From Bacillaceae bacterium S4-13-56 (lineage in GTDB: Bacteria; Bacillota; Bacilli; Bacillales; JAWJLM01), in the NCBI GenBank assembly GCA_040191315.1, contig JAWJLM010000001.1, positions 124,001 through 188,000 of the forward strand: a stretch of DNA of 64,000 nucleotides, read 5' to 3'. The position numbers and the translations under genes were made by a program. Position 1 is the stretch's first letter, and every line of letters starts with the position of its first letter. Positions 48,427 through 57,581 of this stretch are shown here, piece by piece. The notes under the pieces were generated by a model. It made no database searches. It saw only the letters and a program-made list of their open reading frames with translations, and had not been told where the DNA came from.

Positions 48427-49152
48427 ATGTCGATTCGTCCTGATAATAGACATTTATATCTACAAGTTATTGATCAAATAAAAAAGGACATTGAAGAAGG
48501 CGTTTACAAGGAAGGGGAAAAACTTCCATCTGAATTTCATTTATCTAAAATGTTGGGAATCTCAAGGGCAACTTTGAGAGAGGCGTTACGGGTATTGGAT
48601 GAAGAAAATGTGGTTACAAGAAGGCATGGGGTTGGGACCTTCGTCAATTCTCGCCCAATGTTTTCGTCAGGGATCGAAGAATTGTATAGTGTAACAAATA
48701 TGATTGAGAGAATTGGTATGGTTGCTGGTTCTCGTTACTTGAGCGCAGAGGTTGTTACAGCAAATGACGAGGATAAAAAAAGGTTTCATCCATTGGAATT
48801 TGATGAGGTTTCGGTTGTTGAACGGGTCCGAACAGCAGATGCAACACCTGTAGTATATTGTATCGACCGATTTCCGGCTCACTTGGTTTCCATTCACGAT
48901 ATACATAAGTCAGACTCGTTTTTTAAAGTCATTGAGGAAGAAGCTCATAAAAGAATAAGTTATGCTGTGACTTATATTGAGCCGATTGGTTTTCATGAAA
49001 CAATATCGCCTATTTTAAATTGTGGTGTAGACCAGCCATTATTACTTCTTAAACAATTACACTTTACAGAAGAAGATGAGCCTATATTATACTCTAGTAA
49101 TTATTTCCGTGCTGATAAGTTTAGTTTTCATGTTTTAAGAAAACGGGTCTAG
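48427..49152 (+). CDS. GntR/HutC-family transcriptional regulator with UTRA domain (YmfC-like)
   Basis: This 241-residue repressor-type protein has an N-terminal winged helix (residues ~8-75; KLPSEFHLSKMLGISRATLREALRVLDEENVVTRRHGVGTFV) and a C-terminal UTRA ligand domain (~90-238). Position after spoIIIE matches B. subtilis ymfC. It is immediately followed by the lipoprotein/ABC genes, so it probably regulates them, but the ligand is unknown. An AAATAAGGTGG site precedes the ATG. TCAGAGGTCAGA at 48382-48393, upstream of the gene, is a possible binding half-site. Confidence 0.9.
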   Translation: MSIRPDNRHLYLQVIDQIKKDIEEGVYKEGEKLPSEFHLSKMLGISRATLREALRVLDEENVVTRRHGVGTFVNSRPMFSSGIEELYSVTNMIERIGMVAGSRYLSAEVVTANDEDKKRFHPLEFDEVSVVERVRTADATPVVYCIDRFPAHLVSIHDIHKSDSFFKVIEEEAHKRISYAVTYIEPIGFHETISPILNCGVDQPLLLLKQLHFTEEDEPILYSSNYFRADKFSFHVLRKRV

Positions 49153-49281
49153 GGGAAACCGAAAAAGAAGAATTGATTGTAAATGGAATCTAATCACCTA
49201 AAGGAGGTGGTCATTCACGATAGTGTGTGATTGGATCATTTAGGATAGTTTTTAAAAAAATAATTTTAGGGGGTTATGATT
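49153..49281 (+). promoter_or_regulatory. Structured leader of the BMP lipoprotein gene
   Basis: TCACCT (49194-49199) pairs with AGGTGG (49205-49210) around AAAGG, burying a perfect ribosome-site sequence AAAGGAGGTG that has no start codon at the right distance. A second stem pairs TCA-TCAC (49211-49218) with GTG-GTGA (49223-49230). I found no convincing promoter. Confidence 0.35.
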
Positions 49282-50430
49282 TTGAATTTACGTCGTTTTT
49301 TAGTTGTATTTGCATTACTTTTAACGATGGGACTTGTTTTAGGTGCTTGTGGAACTTCAGATGAAGAAAACAACGGTGCTGCAAACGAAGGAAACAACAC
49401 AACAGATAATACTGGTAATGAAAACGAAGGTACTAACGAAGGTGGAGATACTGCAACAGACTTTACCGTTGGTATGGTAACTGACGTTGGGGGTGTTGAT
49501 GACAAATCTTTTAACCAATCTGCATGGGAAGGTTTACAAGAATTTGGAGCAGAACACGGTCTTGAACAAGGTCCAAATGGATTTGACTATGTTCAATCTG
49601 GTGGAGACGAAGACTACGCTCCAAACCTAAACCAATTAGCACGTCAAGACTTTGACTTAATCTATGGAATTGGATACTTATTAACAGCCGCGGTAGACGA
49701 AATTGCGCTACAATTTCCAGACACTAATTTTGCTATCGTAGATTCTGTTGTTGAGCAGCCGAATACTACTAGTATTCTTTTCAAAGAACATCAAGGTTCA
49801 TTCCTTGTTGGTGTTGCAGCAGCAATGAAAACAGAATCTAACAAAGTTGGATTTGTTGGTGGAGTTGAAGGAGACTTAATTAAAAAGTTTGAAAGCGGCT
49901 TTAGAGCAGGTGTTAAATCTGTAAATCCTGATATTGATATTCAAGTGCAATATGCAGAATCCTTTAATGACTCTGCAAAAGGCAAATTAATTGCTGCGGA
50001 TATGTACAATGGTGGAATTGATGTAATTTACCATGCATCCGGTGGTACTGGTGCAGGTGTATTTGCCGAAGCGAAAGACCGTAAGAAGAGTGACCCAGAT
50101 CAAAATATTTGGGTAATCGGTGTTGATCGTGACCAACATGAAGAAGGTCAAATCGACGACGATAACGTAACTTTAACTTCCATGGTTAAGCGTGTGGACG
50201 TAGCTGTTAAAGACATTGCTGAGCGCACATTAAACGGTGATTTCCCTGGTGGAGAAATTGTCGAATATGGGCTTGAAGGTAATGGTGTGAGTGTAGCTCA
50301 AACAAACACTGAAGCAATGACTCAAGAAATCATCGATGCTGTAAATGATTGGCAACAAAAAATTATTGATGGTGAAGTAGAAGTACCTTCTACAAGAGAA
50401 GATGCGGATGCTTTTATCGAAGGACTTTAG
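49282..50430 (+). CDS. BMP-family substrate-binding lipoprotein (nucleoside importer)
   Basis: This is the extracellular binding protein of a BMP/PnrA-type ABC importer, a family that binds purine nucleosides. It has a lipoprotein signal with Cys23 in LGAC, an Asn/Glu/Gly-rich low-complexity spacer (~residues 28-60), then the BMP domain with VTDVGGVDDKSFNQSAWEGL and a late EGNGVSVAQ segment. I prefer TTG 49282, 8 nt behind AGGGGG, over ATG 49276, which is too close to that site. 382 residues. The three ABC genes follow, so I read it as a NupNOPQ-like system; the substrate is inferred. Confidence 0.92.
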   Translation: MNLRRFLVVFALLLTMGLVLGACGTSDEENNGAANEGNNTTDNTGNENEGTNEGGDTATDFTVGMVTDVGGVDDKSFNQSAWEGLQEFGAEHGLEQGPNGFDYVQSGGDEDYAPNLNQLARQDFDLIYGIGYLLTAAVDEIALQFPDTNFAIVDSVVEQPNTTSILFKEHQGSFLVGVAAAMKTESNKVGFVGGVEGDLIKKFESGFRAGVKSVNPDIDIQVQYAESFNDSAKGKLIAADMYNGGIDVIYHASGGTGAGVFAEAKDRKKSDPDQNIWVIGVDRDQHEEGQIDDDNVTLTSMVKRVDVAVKDIAERTLNGDFPGGEIVEYGLEGNGVSVAQTNTEAMTQEIIDAVNDWQQKIIDGEVEVPSTREDADAFIEGL

Positions 50431-50439
50431 GCAGTAATC

Positions 50440-50476
50440 AAAAAGGCTAGTCTACTGTGGACTAGCCTTTTCTTAC
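50440..50476 (+). terminator. Terminator after the lipoprotein gene
   Basis: AAAAGGCTAGTC and GACTAGCCTTTT with a TACTGTG loop, then TCTT. It probably lets only part of the transcription reach the ABC genes, so binding protein exceeds transporter. Confidence 0.85.
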
Positions 50477-50495
50477 CTAATATACCTCTCAATCA

Positions 50496-50540
50496 CATCA
50501 TTACATGAAGGGTTTTTTCGGCCCTCTTCATGTAATGATG
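50496..50540 (+). promoter_or_regulatory. Long hairpin upstream of the ABC ATPase gene
   Basis: CATCATTACATGAAGGG pairs with CCCTCTTCATGTAATGATG (two-nt bulge) across ~10 nt. No T run follows, so it looks like an mRNA 5'-end shield or processing site rather than a terminator. It is 25 nt before the ATPase start. Confidence 0.6.
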
Positions 50541-50565
50541 TTAGTAAAAGAAAGGAGAGAAGCAT

Positions 50566-52098
50566 GTGGAATACGTTATTGAAATGTTAAATATCAGAAA
50601 AGAATTTCCAGGTATTGTTGCAAATGATAATATTACACTTCAAGTCAAACCTGGCGAAATACATGCGCTCCTAGGAGAAAATGGAGCAGGAAAGTCAACG
50701 CTTATGAATGTCCTCTTTGGCTTATATCAACCTGAACAAGGGGAAATTAAAGTTAAAGGGAACCCGGTAAAAATCACCGATCCTAATGTGGCTAACGATC
50801 TTGGAATCGGAATGGTACATCAGCATTTTATGCTTGTGGAAACGTTTACAGTAACGGAAAATATTATACTGGGTAGTGAACCAAGAAAAAACGGGAAGGT
50901 AGACCTTAAGAAAGCAGAGTCAGAAGTTCAGGAACTTTCTGAACGATACGGGTTAAAAGTGGATCCTCGGGCTAAAATTCAAGACATTTCAGTTGGGATG
51001 CAGCAACGAGTTGAAATATTGAAAACCCTTTATCGAGGAGCGGATATTCTGATCTTGGATGAACCGACTGCCGTTCTTACCCCTCAAGAAATTAAAGAGC
51101 TTACTCAAATTATGAAGTCATTAATAAAAGAAGGAAAATCAATTATATTAATTACCCATAAATTAAAAGAAATAATGGAGTCCTGTGATCGATGTACTGT
51201 CATTCGAAAAGGTGTTGGGATCGGTACAATGAATGTTTCCGAAACAAATGTTACAGAGCTTGCTTCATTAATGGTTGGCCGAGAAGTTAGTTTTAAAACA
51301 GAAAAGAAATCATCAGACCCAAAGGATAATGTGTTGTCAATTACTAATTTAAAAGTAAAAGATTCACGTGGTGTTGAAATGGTTAAAGGCTTAAATCTAA
51401 ACCTACGTGCTGGGGAAATTGTCGGGATAGCTGGTGTAGATGGTAATGGACAAACAGAACTTATTGAAGCTATTACCGGTCTGCGGAGAGCAGAGTCTGG
51501 TACCATTGAATTGAAAGAAAAGAACATAACGAATATGTCTCCAAGAAAAGTGACAGAATCCGGGGTATCTCATATTCCACAAGACCGTCATAAATATGGC
51601 CTAGTCCTTGATTTTCCTATTGGAGAGAATATGGTTTTACAAACGTATTATCAAAAACCGTTCTCGAATAGTATGGGTGTTTTAAACTTTAAAGAAATAT
51701 ATAAGAAGGCAAAATCTTTAATCGAAGAATTCGACATTAGAACACCTAGTGAGTATACATTAGCACGCTCGTTATCTGGGGGGAATCAGCAGAAAGCGAT
51801 CATCGCTCGCGAAGTTGATCGATCTCCTGAGTTATTGATTGCAGCACAACCAACTAGAGGACTAGATGTGGGAGCAATTGAATTTATTCATAAGAGACTT
51901 ATTGATGAACGTGATAAAGGAAGAGCCGTACTCCTTGTGTCTTTTGAGTTAGATGAGATTATGAATGTGAGTGACCGTATAGCGGTTATGTTTGATGGAA
52001 AAATTGTTGCAGAAGTCAAACCAAACGAAACAGATGAACAAGAATTAGGCCTACTTATGGCAGGTAGTAAAAAGCAGAAAGTAGGTGAAGCAGAATGA
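50566..52098 (+). CDS. ABC transporter ATPase, double-domain sugar/nucleoside type
   Basis: This 510-residue ATPase has two fused nucleotide-binding domains, as in NupO and RbsA. Domain 1 has Walker A GENGAGKST (~residue 40), ISVGMQQRVEILK (signature) and LILDEPTAVL. Domain 2 has GVDGNGQTE, LSGGNQQKAIIAREV and a degenerate Walker B (LIAAQPTRGLD), with Ala-Ala-Gln in place of a DEP. One site is therefore likely non-hydrolytic, as in the family. The GTG start follows AAAGGAGAG. It overlaps the next gene by 4 nt. Confidence 0.93.
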   Translation: MEYVIEMLNIRKEFPGIVANDNITLQVKPGEIHALLGENGAGKSTLMNVLFGLYQPEQGEIKVKGNPVKITDPNVANDLGIGMVHQHFMLVETFTVTENIILGSEPRKNGKVDLKKAESEVQELSERYGLKVDPRAKIQDISVGMQQRVEILKTLYRGADILILDEPTAVLTPQEIKELTQIMKSLIKEGKSIILITHKLKEIMESCDRCTVIRKGVGIGTMNVSETNVTELASLMVGREVSFKTEKKSSDPKDNVLSITNLKVKDSRGVEMVKGLNLNLRAGEIVGIAGVDGNGQTELIEAITGLRRAESGTIELKEKNITNMSPRKVTESGVSHIPQDRHKYGLVLDFPIGENMVLQTYYQKPFSNSMGVLNFKEIYKKAKSLIEEFDIRTPSEYTLARSLSGGNQQKAIIAREVDRSPELLIAAQPTRGLDVGAIEFIHKRLIDERDKGRAVLLVSFELDEIMNVSDRIAVMFDGKIVAEVKPNETDEQELGLLMAGSKKQKVGEAE

Positions 52099-53138
52099 AT
52101 AGTCGCTTAACAAATGTTTTGATCCCTGTTATTTCTGTGCTTTTTGGCTTAATCGCAGGAGCTATCATTATGTTGGTTTTTGATTACAATCCGATTAAAG
52201 GATACACTGCATTATGGAATGGTGCTTTTGGTGATTCCTATTGGTTAGGTGAAACTTTGCGCCAAGTGACTCCTTATATTCTATCAGGTTTGGCGGTTGC
52301 TTTTGCTTTTAGAACAGGTCTTTTTAATATTGGAGTGGAAGGGCAAGTTTTTGTTGGTTGGGTGGCATCCGTTTGGGTTGGTACAGCAATCAATGCTCCA
52401 TCCTTTATTCATGTCCCATTAGCCATTTTAGCTGCTGTAATTGCAGGTGGATTATGGGGATTTGTACCAGGTTTTCTTAAAGCAAGATTTGGTGTTCACG
52501 AAGTAATTGTATCTATTATGATGAACTATATTGCTTTACACATTAGTAATGAAATGATTCGCTCTGTATTAACGGACAACCAGGATAAAACGGAAAAAAT
52601 CGCAGAGACTGCATCGTTAAGAGCACAATGGCTTATTGATTTAACTGACCATTCAAGATTGCATATGGGTATTTTTGTAGCCCTTATAGCCGCTGGTATC
52701 ATGTGGTTCTTGCTTGAAAAAACGAAAACTGGCTATGAGCTGCGCTCTGTTGGGTTTAACCAACATGCATCCAATTATGCTGGAATGAATGTTAAGCGTA
52801 ATATAATATTAGCTATGGTTATATCCGGAGCCTTTGCTGGAGTTGCAGGTGCTATGGAAGGGTTAGGTACTTTTGAATACATGTCGATCAAGTCTGGATT
52901 TACGAACATTGGATTTGATGGAATTGCTGTTGCCTTATTAGGAGGCAGTACGGCTATTGGTGTCGTATTATCTGCTTTATTATTCGGGGTATTAAAGCAA
53001 GGTGCACTTAATATGCCTATGGGGGCTGGAGTGCCGTCTGAGTTAGTTGAAATAGTTATTGCACTCATTATTTTCTTTGTGGCTTCTAGCTATATCATTC
53101 GTTGGTATTTACTAAAGTTCAAGAAGGAGGGGAAGTAA
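52095..53138 (+). CDS. ABC transporter permease 1 (NupP-like)
   Basis: This 347-residue inner-membrane permease of the BPD_transp_2 (branched-chain/ribose/nucleoside) type has about nine to ten hydrophobic segments. The family motif FNIGVEGQVFVGWV (~residue 77) and the later GYELRSVGFNQHASNYAGMN coupling loop are present. It pairs with the next gene as a heterodimeric channel. It overlaps the ATPase gene by 4 nt and precedes permease 2 by 1 nt. Confidence 0.93.
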   Translation: MNSRLTNVLIPVISVLFGLIAGAIIMLVFDYNPIKGYTALWNGAFGDSYWLGETLRQVTPYILSGLAVAFAFRTGLFNIGVEGQVFVGWVASVWVGTAINAPSFIHVPLAILAAVIAGGLWGFVPGFLKARFGVHEVIVSIMMNYIALHISNEMIRSVLTDNQDKTEKIAETASLRAQWLIDLTDHSRLHMGIFVALIAAGIMWFLLEKTKTGYELRSVGFNQHASNYAGMNVKRNIILAMVISGAFAGVAGAMEGLGTFEYMSIKSGFTNIGFDGIAVALLGGSTAIGVVLSALLFGVLKQGALNMPMGAGVPSELVEIVIALIIFFVASSYIIRWYLLKFKKEGK

Positions 53139-53139
53139 G

Positions 53140-54099
53140 ATGGGTTTTCTAGATACTTTAACATCTATGATTCCATTAGCCATGTTTTTCGCAGCACCCC
53201 TCATTTTTACAGCAATCGGTGGAGTTTTTAGTGAACGATCTGGTGTAGTAAATATTGGCCTTGAAGGTCTTATGGTAATGGGGGCATTCGTTGGAGTTGT
53301 CTTTAACATCTTTTTTGCTGATACCTTTGGCGCAGCTACTCCTTGGATTTCGATTTTAGTTGCAGCTATTGTCTCGTCCCTATTTTCTATTATCCATGCC
53401 GTGGCTTCTATCACATTTCGTGCAGACCACGTGGTCAGCGGGGTAGCCATTAACTTCCTTGCTCTTGGATTAGGCTTGTTTTTAACGAAACAGTGGTTTG
53501 GAAGAGGTCAAACAGGTTCAATCTCTGAACCATTTTATACAACAACTGTACCTTTTCTAAGTGACATTCCAATTATTGGTCCAATCCTTTTTCAAAAATG
53601 GTTCCTTACTTCTTACGTTGCCATAATCGTTGCAGTCCTTGCTTGGTTTGTTTTGTTTAAAACACCATTTGGACTTAGACTTCGTTCAGTAGGGGAACAT
53701 CCTATGGCAGCTGATACAAATGGTATAAATGTTAATCGAATTCGCTATATTGGTGTTATGATTTCTGGTTTTATGGGAGGACTTGGTGGTTCTGTTTATG
53801 CTCTAACAATCGCTCATGAATTTTCCCATAGTACCATTGTTGGTCAAGGCTTCATGTCACTTGCAGCCGTTATTTTTGGAAAGTGGCATCCATTAGGAGC
53901 TATGGGAGCAGCTATTTTCTTTGGGTTTGCTCAAAGTTTAGCTGTTGTGAGCACAAGCATTCCATTTTTGGAAAACGTTCCATCAGTATTTATTACGATA
54001 GCTCCTTATTTGCTAACCATTCTAGCTTTAACTGGTTTCATAGGGAGAGCTACTCCTCCAAAAGCACTGGGTACCTCCTATGTAAAGGGCAGTCGTTAA
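53140..54099 (+). CDS. ABC transporter permease 2 (NupQ-like)
   Basis: This 319-residue partner permease of the same BPD_transp_2 type has FSERSGVVNIGLEGLMVMGAF near residue 30, the coupling segment PFGLRLRSVGEHPMAADTNGI, and multiple membrane helices. Position and pairing match the B. subtilis nupP-nupQ order. It ends the lipoprotein-ATPase-permease-permease cluster with a terminator. Confidence 0.93.
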   Translation: MGFLDTLTSMIPLAMFFAAPLIFTAIGGVFSERSGVVNIGLEGLMVMGAFVGVVFNIFFADTFGAATPWISILVAAIVSSLFSIIHAVASITFRADHVVSGVAINFLALGLGLFLTKQWFGRGQTGSISEPFYTTTVPFLSDIPIIGPILFQKWFLTSYVAIIVAVLAWFVLFKTPFGLRLRSVGEHPMAADTNGINVNRIRYIGVMISGFMGGLGGSVYALTIAHEFSHSTIVGQGFMSLAAVIFGKWHPLGAMGAAIFFGFAQSLAVVSTSIPFLENVPSVFITIAPYLLTILALTGFIGRATPPKALGTSYVKGSR

Positions 54100-54105
54100 A
54101 ACAAA

Positions 54106-54145
54106 AAAATCCTTCTCAACAAATATGTTTGAGGAGGATTTTTTG
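54106..54145 (+). terminator. Terminator after the ABC cluster
   Basis: AAATCCTTCTCAAC and GTTTGAGGAGGATTT with an AAATAT loop, then TTTT. Strong. Confidence 0.85.
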
Positions 54146-54215
54146 CATGTCATTTTTAATCTTCTTTCTTTTAGGGTAAAGTAAAGGGAGGAAAATACAT
54201 TTTCGGAGGGATTAT

Positions 54216-55499
54216 ATGGGAAAGATTCAAGAAACTTGGGAAGAAAGAAAAGGTTTTCGTTTACATTTTATTCCCACTAAAAAATTTAAAACAAATACAA
54301 TTGTCGTAAAATTTCGTTCTTCATTAGATAGAGAAACTATTTCTAAGCGAGCCCTATTGTCATCTATATTAGATAAAGGTACGATCAACTACCCTTCTTC
54401 CTTGGATTTACGTAGAGCATTAGATTATTTGTATGGAGCTGTCTTAAGTATTGATAGTTCAAAAAAAGGAAATAATCATATTCTAAGTATAAGATTGGAG
54501 CTTCCTAATGACACTTACATCCAAAATGAATCCAATTTATTGGAGGATGCTTTAAATTTATTAAAGGAAATTATCTTTCAGCCTAATGTTGAAAATCAAT
54601 CTTTTCCAGACCAAATAGTGGAACGTGAAAAGAAAAACATGGTAGCCAAAATCCAATCTATTAAAGATGATAAGATGAGTTTAGCGAATATGCGATTATT
54701 GGATATTATGTTTGAAAATGATCCCTATTCCCTGCATGTACAAGGGTATGAAGAGGATTTATCCAATATTAATGGCAAAAACCTTTATGAAAATTATCAA
54801 TCAATGATTAGTGAGGACGAAATGGATATTTACTTTGTCGGACATCGGGAAGTTGAAGAAATTAGAACCTTAATAGATGACTTATTTTCAAGAAGTGTTT
54901 CTTCTTCTGTAAGAAGTGTCCAAGAAAACAATCTTTCTGACCAGAGAGATTTTCAAAAGGTTATCGAAGAAGATGACGTTCAACAGGCAAAGCTCCATAT
55001 TGGTTATCGAACGCCTATCACCTTTAAGGATGAAAATTATTATGTCCTACAGGTGTTCAATGGTCTATTTGGTGGATTTCCGAGTTCTAAACTGTTTATG
55101 AATGTGAGAGAAAAACATAGTCTAGCTTATTATGCTTCCTCACGCTTTGAAAGCCATAAAGGACTTTTATTGGTATTTAGCGGGGTAGCTCCAGATAAAC
55201 TAGAACAAGCGGAAACTATTATTGATGAACAACTTGAAGAAATGAAAAAAGGAAATTTCACTAAAGAACAGCTGGAAGAAACAAAAAGCTTGGTTAAAAG
55301 CCAAATATCTGAGACTTTTGATCAGGCTCAAGGTATTATTGAAGTTTTGTATCACCAAGTCATCTCAGGAAAAAGGATTTCAGTTGAAGAAATGATTGAA
55401 AAAATCGAATCTGTGCAAAAAAAGCAAGTCACAAATGTAGCTAAACAAGTAGAAAAAGATACGACTTATATTTTAACAGCAGCAAGGGGGGAGAAGTAA
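54216..55499 (+). CDS. ymfF: YmfF, M16-fold protein without the zinc motif
   Basis: This 427-residue M16-fold protein is the partner of ymfH. The region where HxxEH should lie reads LSSILDKGTINYPSSLDLR, so zinc ligands are absent and the protein is probably non-catalytic. The C-terminal half keeps the M16 pattern (GGFPSSKLFMNVREKHSLAYYASS). It shares a base with ymfH (TAATG), which fits a heterodimer of one inactive and one active chain, as in other two-chain M16 peptidases. Substrate unknown. Confidence 0.88.
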   Translation: MGKIQETWEERKGFRLHFIPTKKFKTNTIVVKFRSSLDRETISKRALLSSILDKGTINYPSSLDLRRALDYLYGAVLSIDSSKKGNNHILSIRLELPNDTYIQNESNLLEDALNLLKEIIFQPNVENQSFPDQIVEREKKNMVAKIQSIKDDKMSLANMRLLDIMFENDPYSLHVQGYEEDLSNINGKNLYENYQSMISEDEMDIYFVGHREVEEIRTLIDDLFSRSVSSSVRSVQENNLSDQRDFQKVIEEDDVQQAKLHIGYRTPITFKDENYYVLQVFNGLFGGFPSSKLFMNVREKHSLAYYASSRFESHKGLLLVFSGVAPDKLEQAETIIDEQLEEMKKGNFTKEQLEETKSLVKSQISETFDQAQGIIEVLYHQVISGKRISVEEMIEKIESVQKKQVTNVAKQVEKDTTYILTAARGEK

Positions 55500-56785
55500 T
55501 GGAAAAAAGAAATATTGAGGGATTACATGAAACGATTTATGAAGAAATTCTCGATAATGGGCTTAAGGTTGTTCTTTTACCTAAGCCAGATATGGCGAAA
55601 ACCTTTAGCATCTTTCAAACCAAATACGGGTCCAACGATTTATCTTTTGTACCAATTGATCAAAATGATAAAGTAACAGTACCAGAGGGGATTGCCCATT
55701 TTTTGGAGCATAAGCTATTTGAAAAAGAAGATAGAGATGTTTTTCAGGATTTTACAAAGCAGGGAGCCTCAGCAAATGCTTTTACATCGTTTAATAAGAC
55801 TGCCTATCTTTTTTCGGCTACCACTAATATAGATGAAAATATAAATACTCTTTTGGATTTTGTTCAAGATCCGTATTTTTCAGACCAGTCAGTTGAGAAA
55901 GAAAAGGGGATCATTGGTCAGGAAATTAAAATGTACGATGACCAACCGGACTGGAGAGCCTTCTTCGGAATTATACAAACCATGTACAAAGAACATCCTG
56001 TCAGAATTGACATAGCTGGGACGGTGGACTCGATTGACAAAATAACAAAAGAAGATCTTTACACTTGCTATTACACGTTCTATCATCCATCGAACATGAT
56101 CTTTTTTGCTACAGGTCCGTTTGATCCTGAAAAAATGATGAAACTAATTAAAGATAATCAGTCTAACAAAACCTTTGAAAAACAAGAGGAAGTTCAACGT
56201 TTCTTGCCTGATGAACCAGATCCAGTTTTTAAAAAGGAAAATACGATACAAATGCCTGTCTCCATAGAAAAAGTTATGGTTGGGATTAAGGAGAAGAAAA
56301 GCAGACTAAATAAAGATAACTGGCTAAAAAATGAGCAAATGCTTTCCATGATTCTAGATCATTATTTCTCGAAAAGTGGGGATTACTATCAGAAATTGTA
56401 TGATGAGCAGTTGATTGATGGAAGCTTTCATTTTGAAACGATGCTTGATTTAGATTATGGGTTTAGTTTACTTGGTGGAAATTCCGAAAATCCTGAAGAA
56501 TTGGCTAATCGAATAAAAGAAATGCTTTTTGAATTAAAAAACGGCAAATTTAGTGATGAAGAATTCACCAGAATGAAGCGAAAGAGAATAGGTCATTTAT
56601 TAAGGTCCATGAACTCTCTCGAATTCATTTCCCAGCAGTATATCCAATATGAGCAATTGGGATTTGACTTTTTTGAGGTGTTGCCTACTATCGAGTCACT
56701 TCAAAAGCAGGAAGTGGAAGATTTTTTATCAGAATGGATTGATGAAAATCAAATGGCAGTATCTTATGTGAAAGCGAAGGGATAG
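55499..56785 (+). CDS. ymfH: YmfH, M16 zinc peptidase
   Basis: This 428-residue M16 peptidase has the zinc motif HFLEH (~residues 67-71, in [12 protein letters not shown]) and the downstream Glu region GIIGQEIKMYDDQPDWRAF. The second M16 domain is degenerate. It is coupled to ymfF by a shared base and followed by ymfI. It probably forms the catalytic half of a YmfF-YmfH pair. Confidence 0.9.
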   Translation: MEKRNIEGLHETIYEEILDNGLKVVLLPKPDMAKTFSIFQTKYGSNDLSFVPIDQNDKVTVPEGIAHFLEHKLFEKEDRDVFQDFTKQGASANAFTSFNKTAYLFSATTNIDENINTLLDFVQDPYFSDQSVEKEKGIIGQEIKMYDDQPDWRAFFGIIQTMYKEHPVRIDIAGTVDSIDKITKEDLYTCYYTFYHPSNMIFFATGPFDPEKMMKLIKDNQSNKTFEKQEEVQRFLPDEPDPVFKKENTIQMPVSIEKVMVGIKEKKSRLNKDNWLKNEQMLSMILDHYFSKSGDYYQKLYDEQLIDGSFHFETMLDLDYGFSLLGGNSENPEELANRIKEMLFELKNGKFSDEEFTRMKRKRIGHLLRSMNSLEFISQQYIQYEQLGFDFFEVLPTIESLQKQEVEDFLSEWIDENQMAVSYVKAKG

Positions 56786-56791
56786 GCGTAG

Positions 56792-57511
56792 ATGGGGAAT
56801 AAAAAGGTTTTAATTTGCGGAGCAAGTGGTGATCTGGGATATTCCATTGCTCAAAAGCTTCTTTCATCGAATTATGAACTTGTCCTGCACTACTTCCAAA
56901 ATGAAGCTCGAATTCAGGAACTAAAAGATGGTTTTCCAAATCAAATTTTACAAACTTTAAAAGCTGATTTTAGAGATGAGAGCAGCGTTCAACAACTTTT
57001 GGAAAAATTAAGTGTTACTCCTGAGGGTGTCGTATTTGCAAATGGAATATCCTACGAAAAGTTATTTCAAGACAGCTCTTTGCAAGTTATGGATGATTTG
57101 TATAAGATTCACCTTAAAGGCCCGTGGATCGTTTTACAGAGTCTCATGCCTCATATGATTCGAAAACAAGCAGGAAATATTATCTTTATTAGTTCTGTAT
57201 GGGGAGAGGTAGGTGCCAGTTTTGAAACTATTTACTCTTCCTTTAAAGGCGCTCAAAATGCTTTTACTCGTGCCTTATCGAAAGAAGTGGGCAAGTCAAA
57301 TATTCGAGTGAATAGTATTGCTCCTGGTTGGATTGAAACGAAGATGAATGCTCATTTACAAGACTATGAGAAGGAAGTGGCGGAAGATTCCATTTCATTG
57401 GGCAGGATTGGAAGTACTGAAGAAGTGAGTAATGTAGTAAAATTTCTGATAAGTGAAGAGTCACAATATATCCATGGCCAAATTCTAAAAGTTGATGGTG
57501 GTTGGACCTAA
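56792..57511 (+). CDS. ymfI: YmfI, short-chain dehydrogenase/reductase
   Basis: This 239-residue SDR oxidoreductase resembles 3-oxoacyl-ACP reductase. The Rossmann motif GASGDLGYSIAQ is at ~residue 9-20, a catalytic Ser is in FISSVWG, the YxxxK pair is in YSSFKGAQNAF, and SIAPGWIETKM follows. The C-terminal GQILKVDGGW is typical. The true substrate is unknown. It is 6 nt after ymfH. Confidence 0.9.
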   Translation: MGNKKVLICGASGDLGYSIAQKLLSSNYELVLHYFQNEARIQELKDGFPNQILQTLKADFRDESSVQQLLEKLSVTPEGVVFANGISYEKLFQDSSLQVMDDLYKIHLKGPWIVLQSLMPHMIRKQAGNIIFISSVWGEVGASFETIYSSFKGAQNAFTRALSKEVGKSNIRVNSIAPGWIETKMNAHLQDYEKEVAEDSISLGRIGSTEEVSNVVKFLISEESQYIHGQILKVDGGWT

Positions 57512-57532
57512 TAATTAATGAATAATTTAACG

Positions 57533-57574
57533 CCCTTCTTCAGAAACTAGAACTGTAAGTTTTCTGAAGGAGGG
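57533..57574 (+). promoter_or_regulatory. Hairpin that buries the ymfJ ribosome binding site
   Basis: CCCTTCTTCAGAAAC (57533-57547) pairs with GTTTTCTGAAGGAGGG (57559-57574), with one bulged T, one G.U and an 11-nt loop. The whole Shine-Dalgarno AAGGAGGG is in the 3' arm, 7 nt before the ATG. There is no T run, so it is not simply a terminator. Confidence 0.7.
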
Positions 57575-57581
57575 AAATAAA

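Noticed and set aside
54916-55101. Open frames inside ymfF, polC, sigD-fapA and others in shifted or reverse frames
   Set aside because: All overlap well-supported genes of known families and lack their own ribosome sites.
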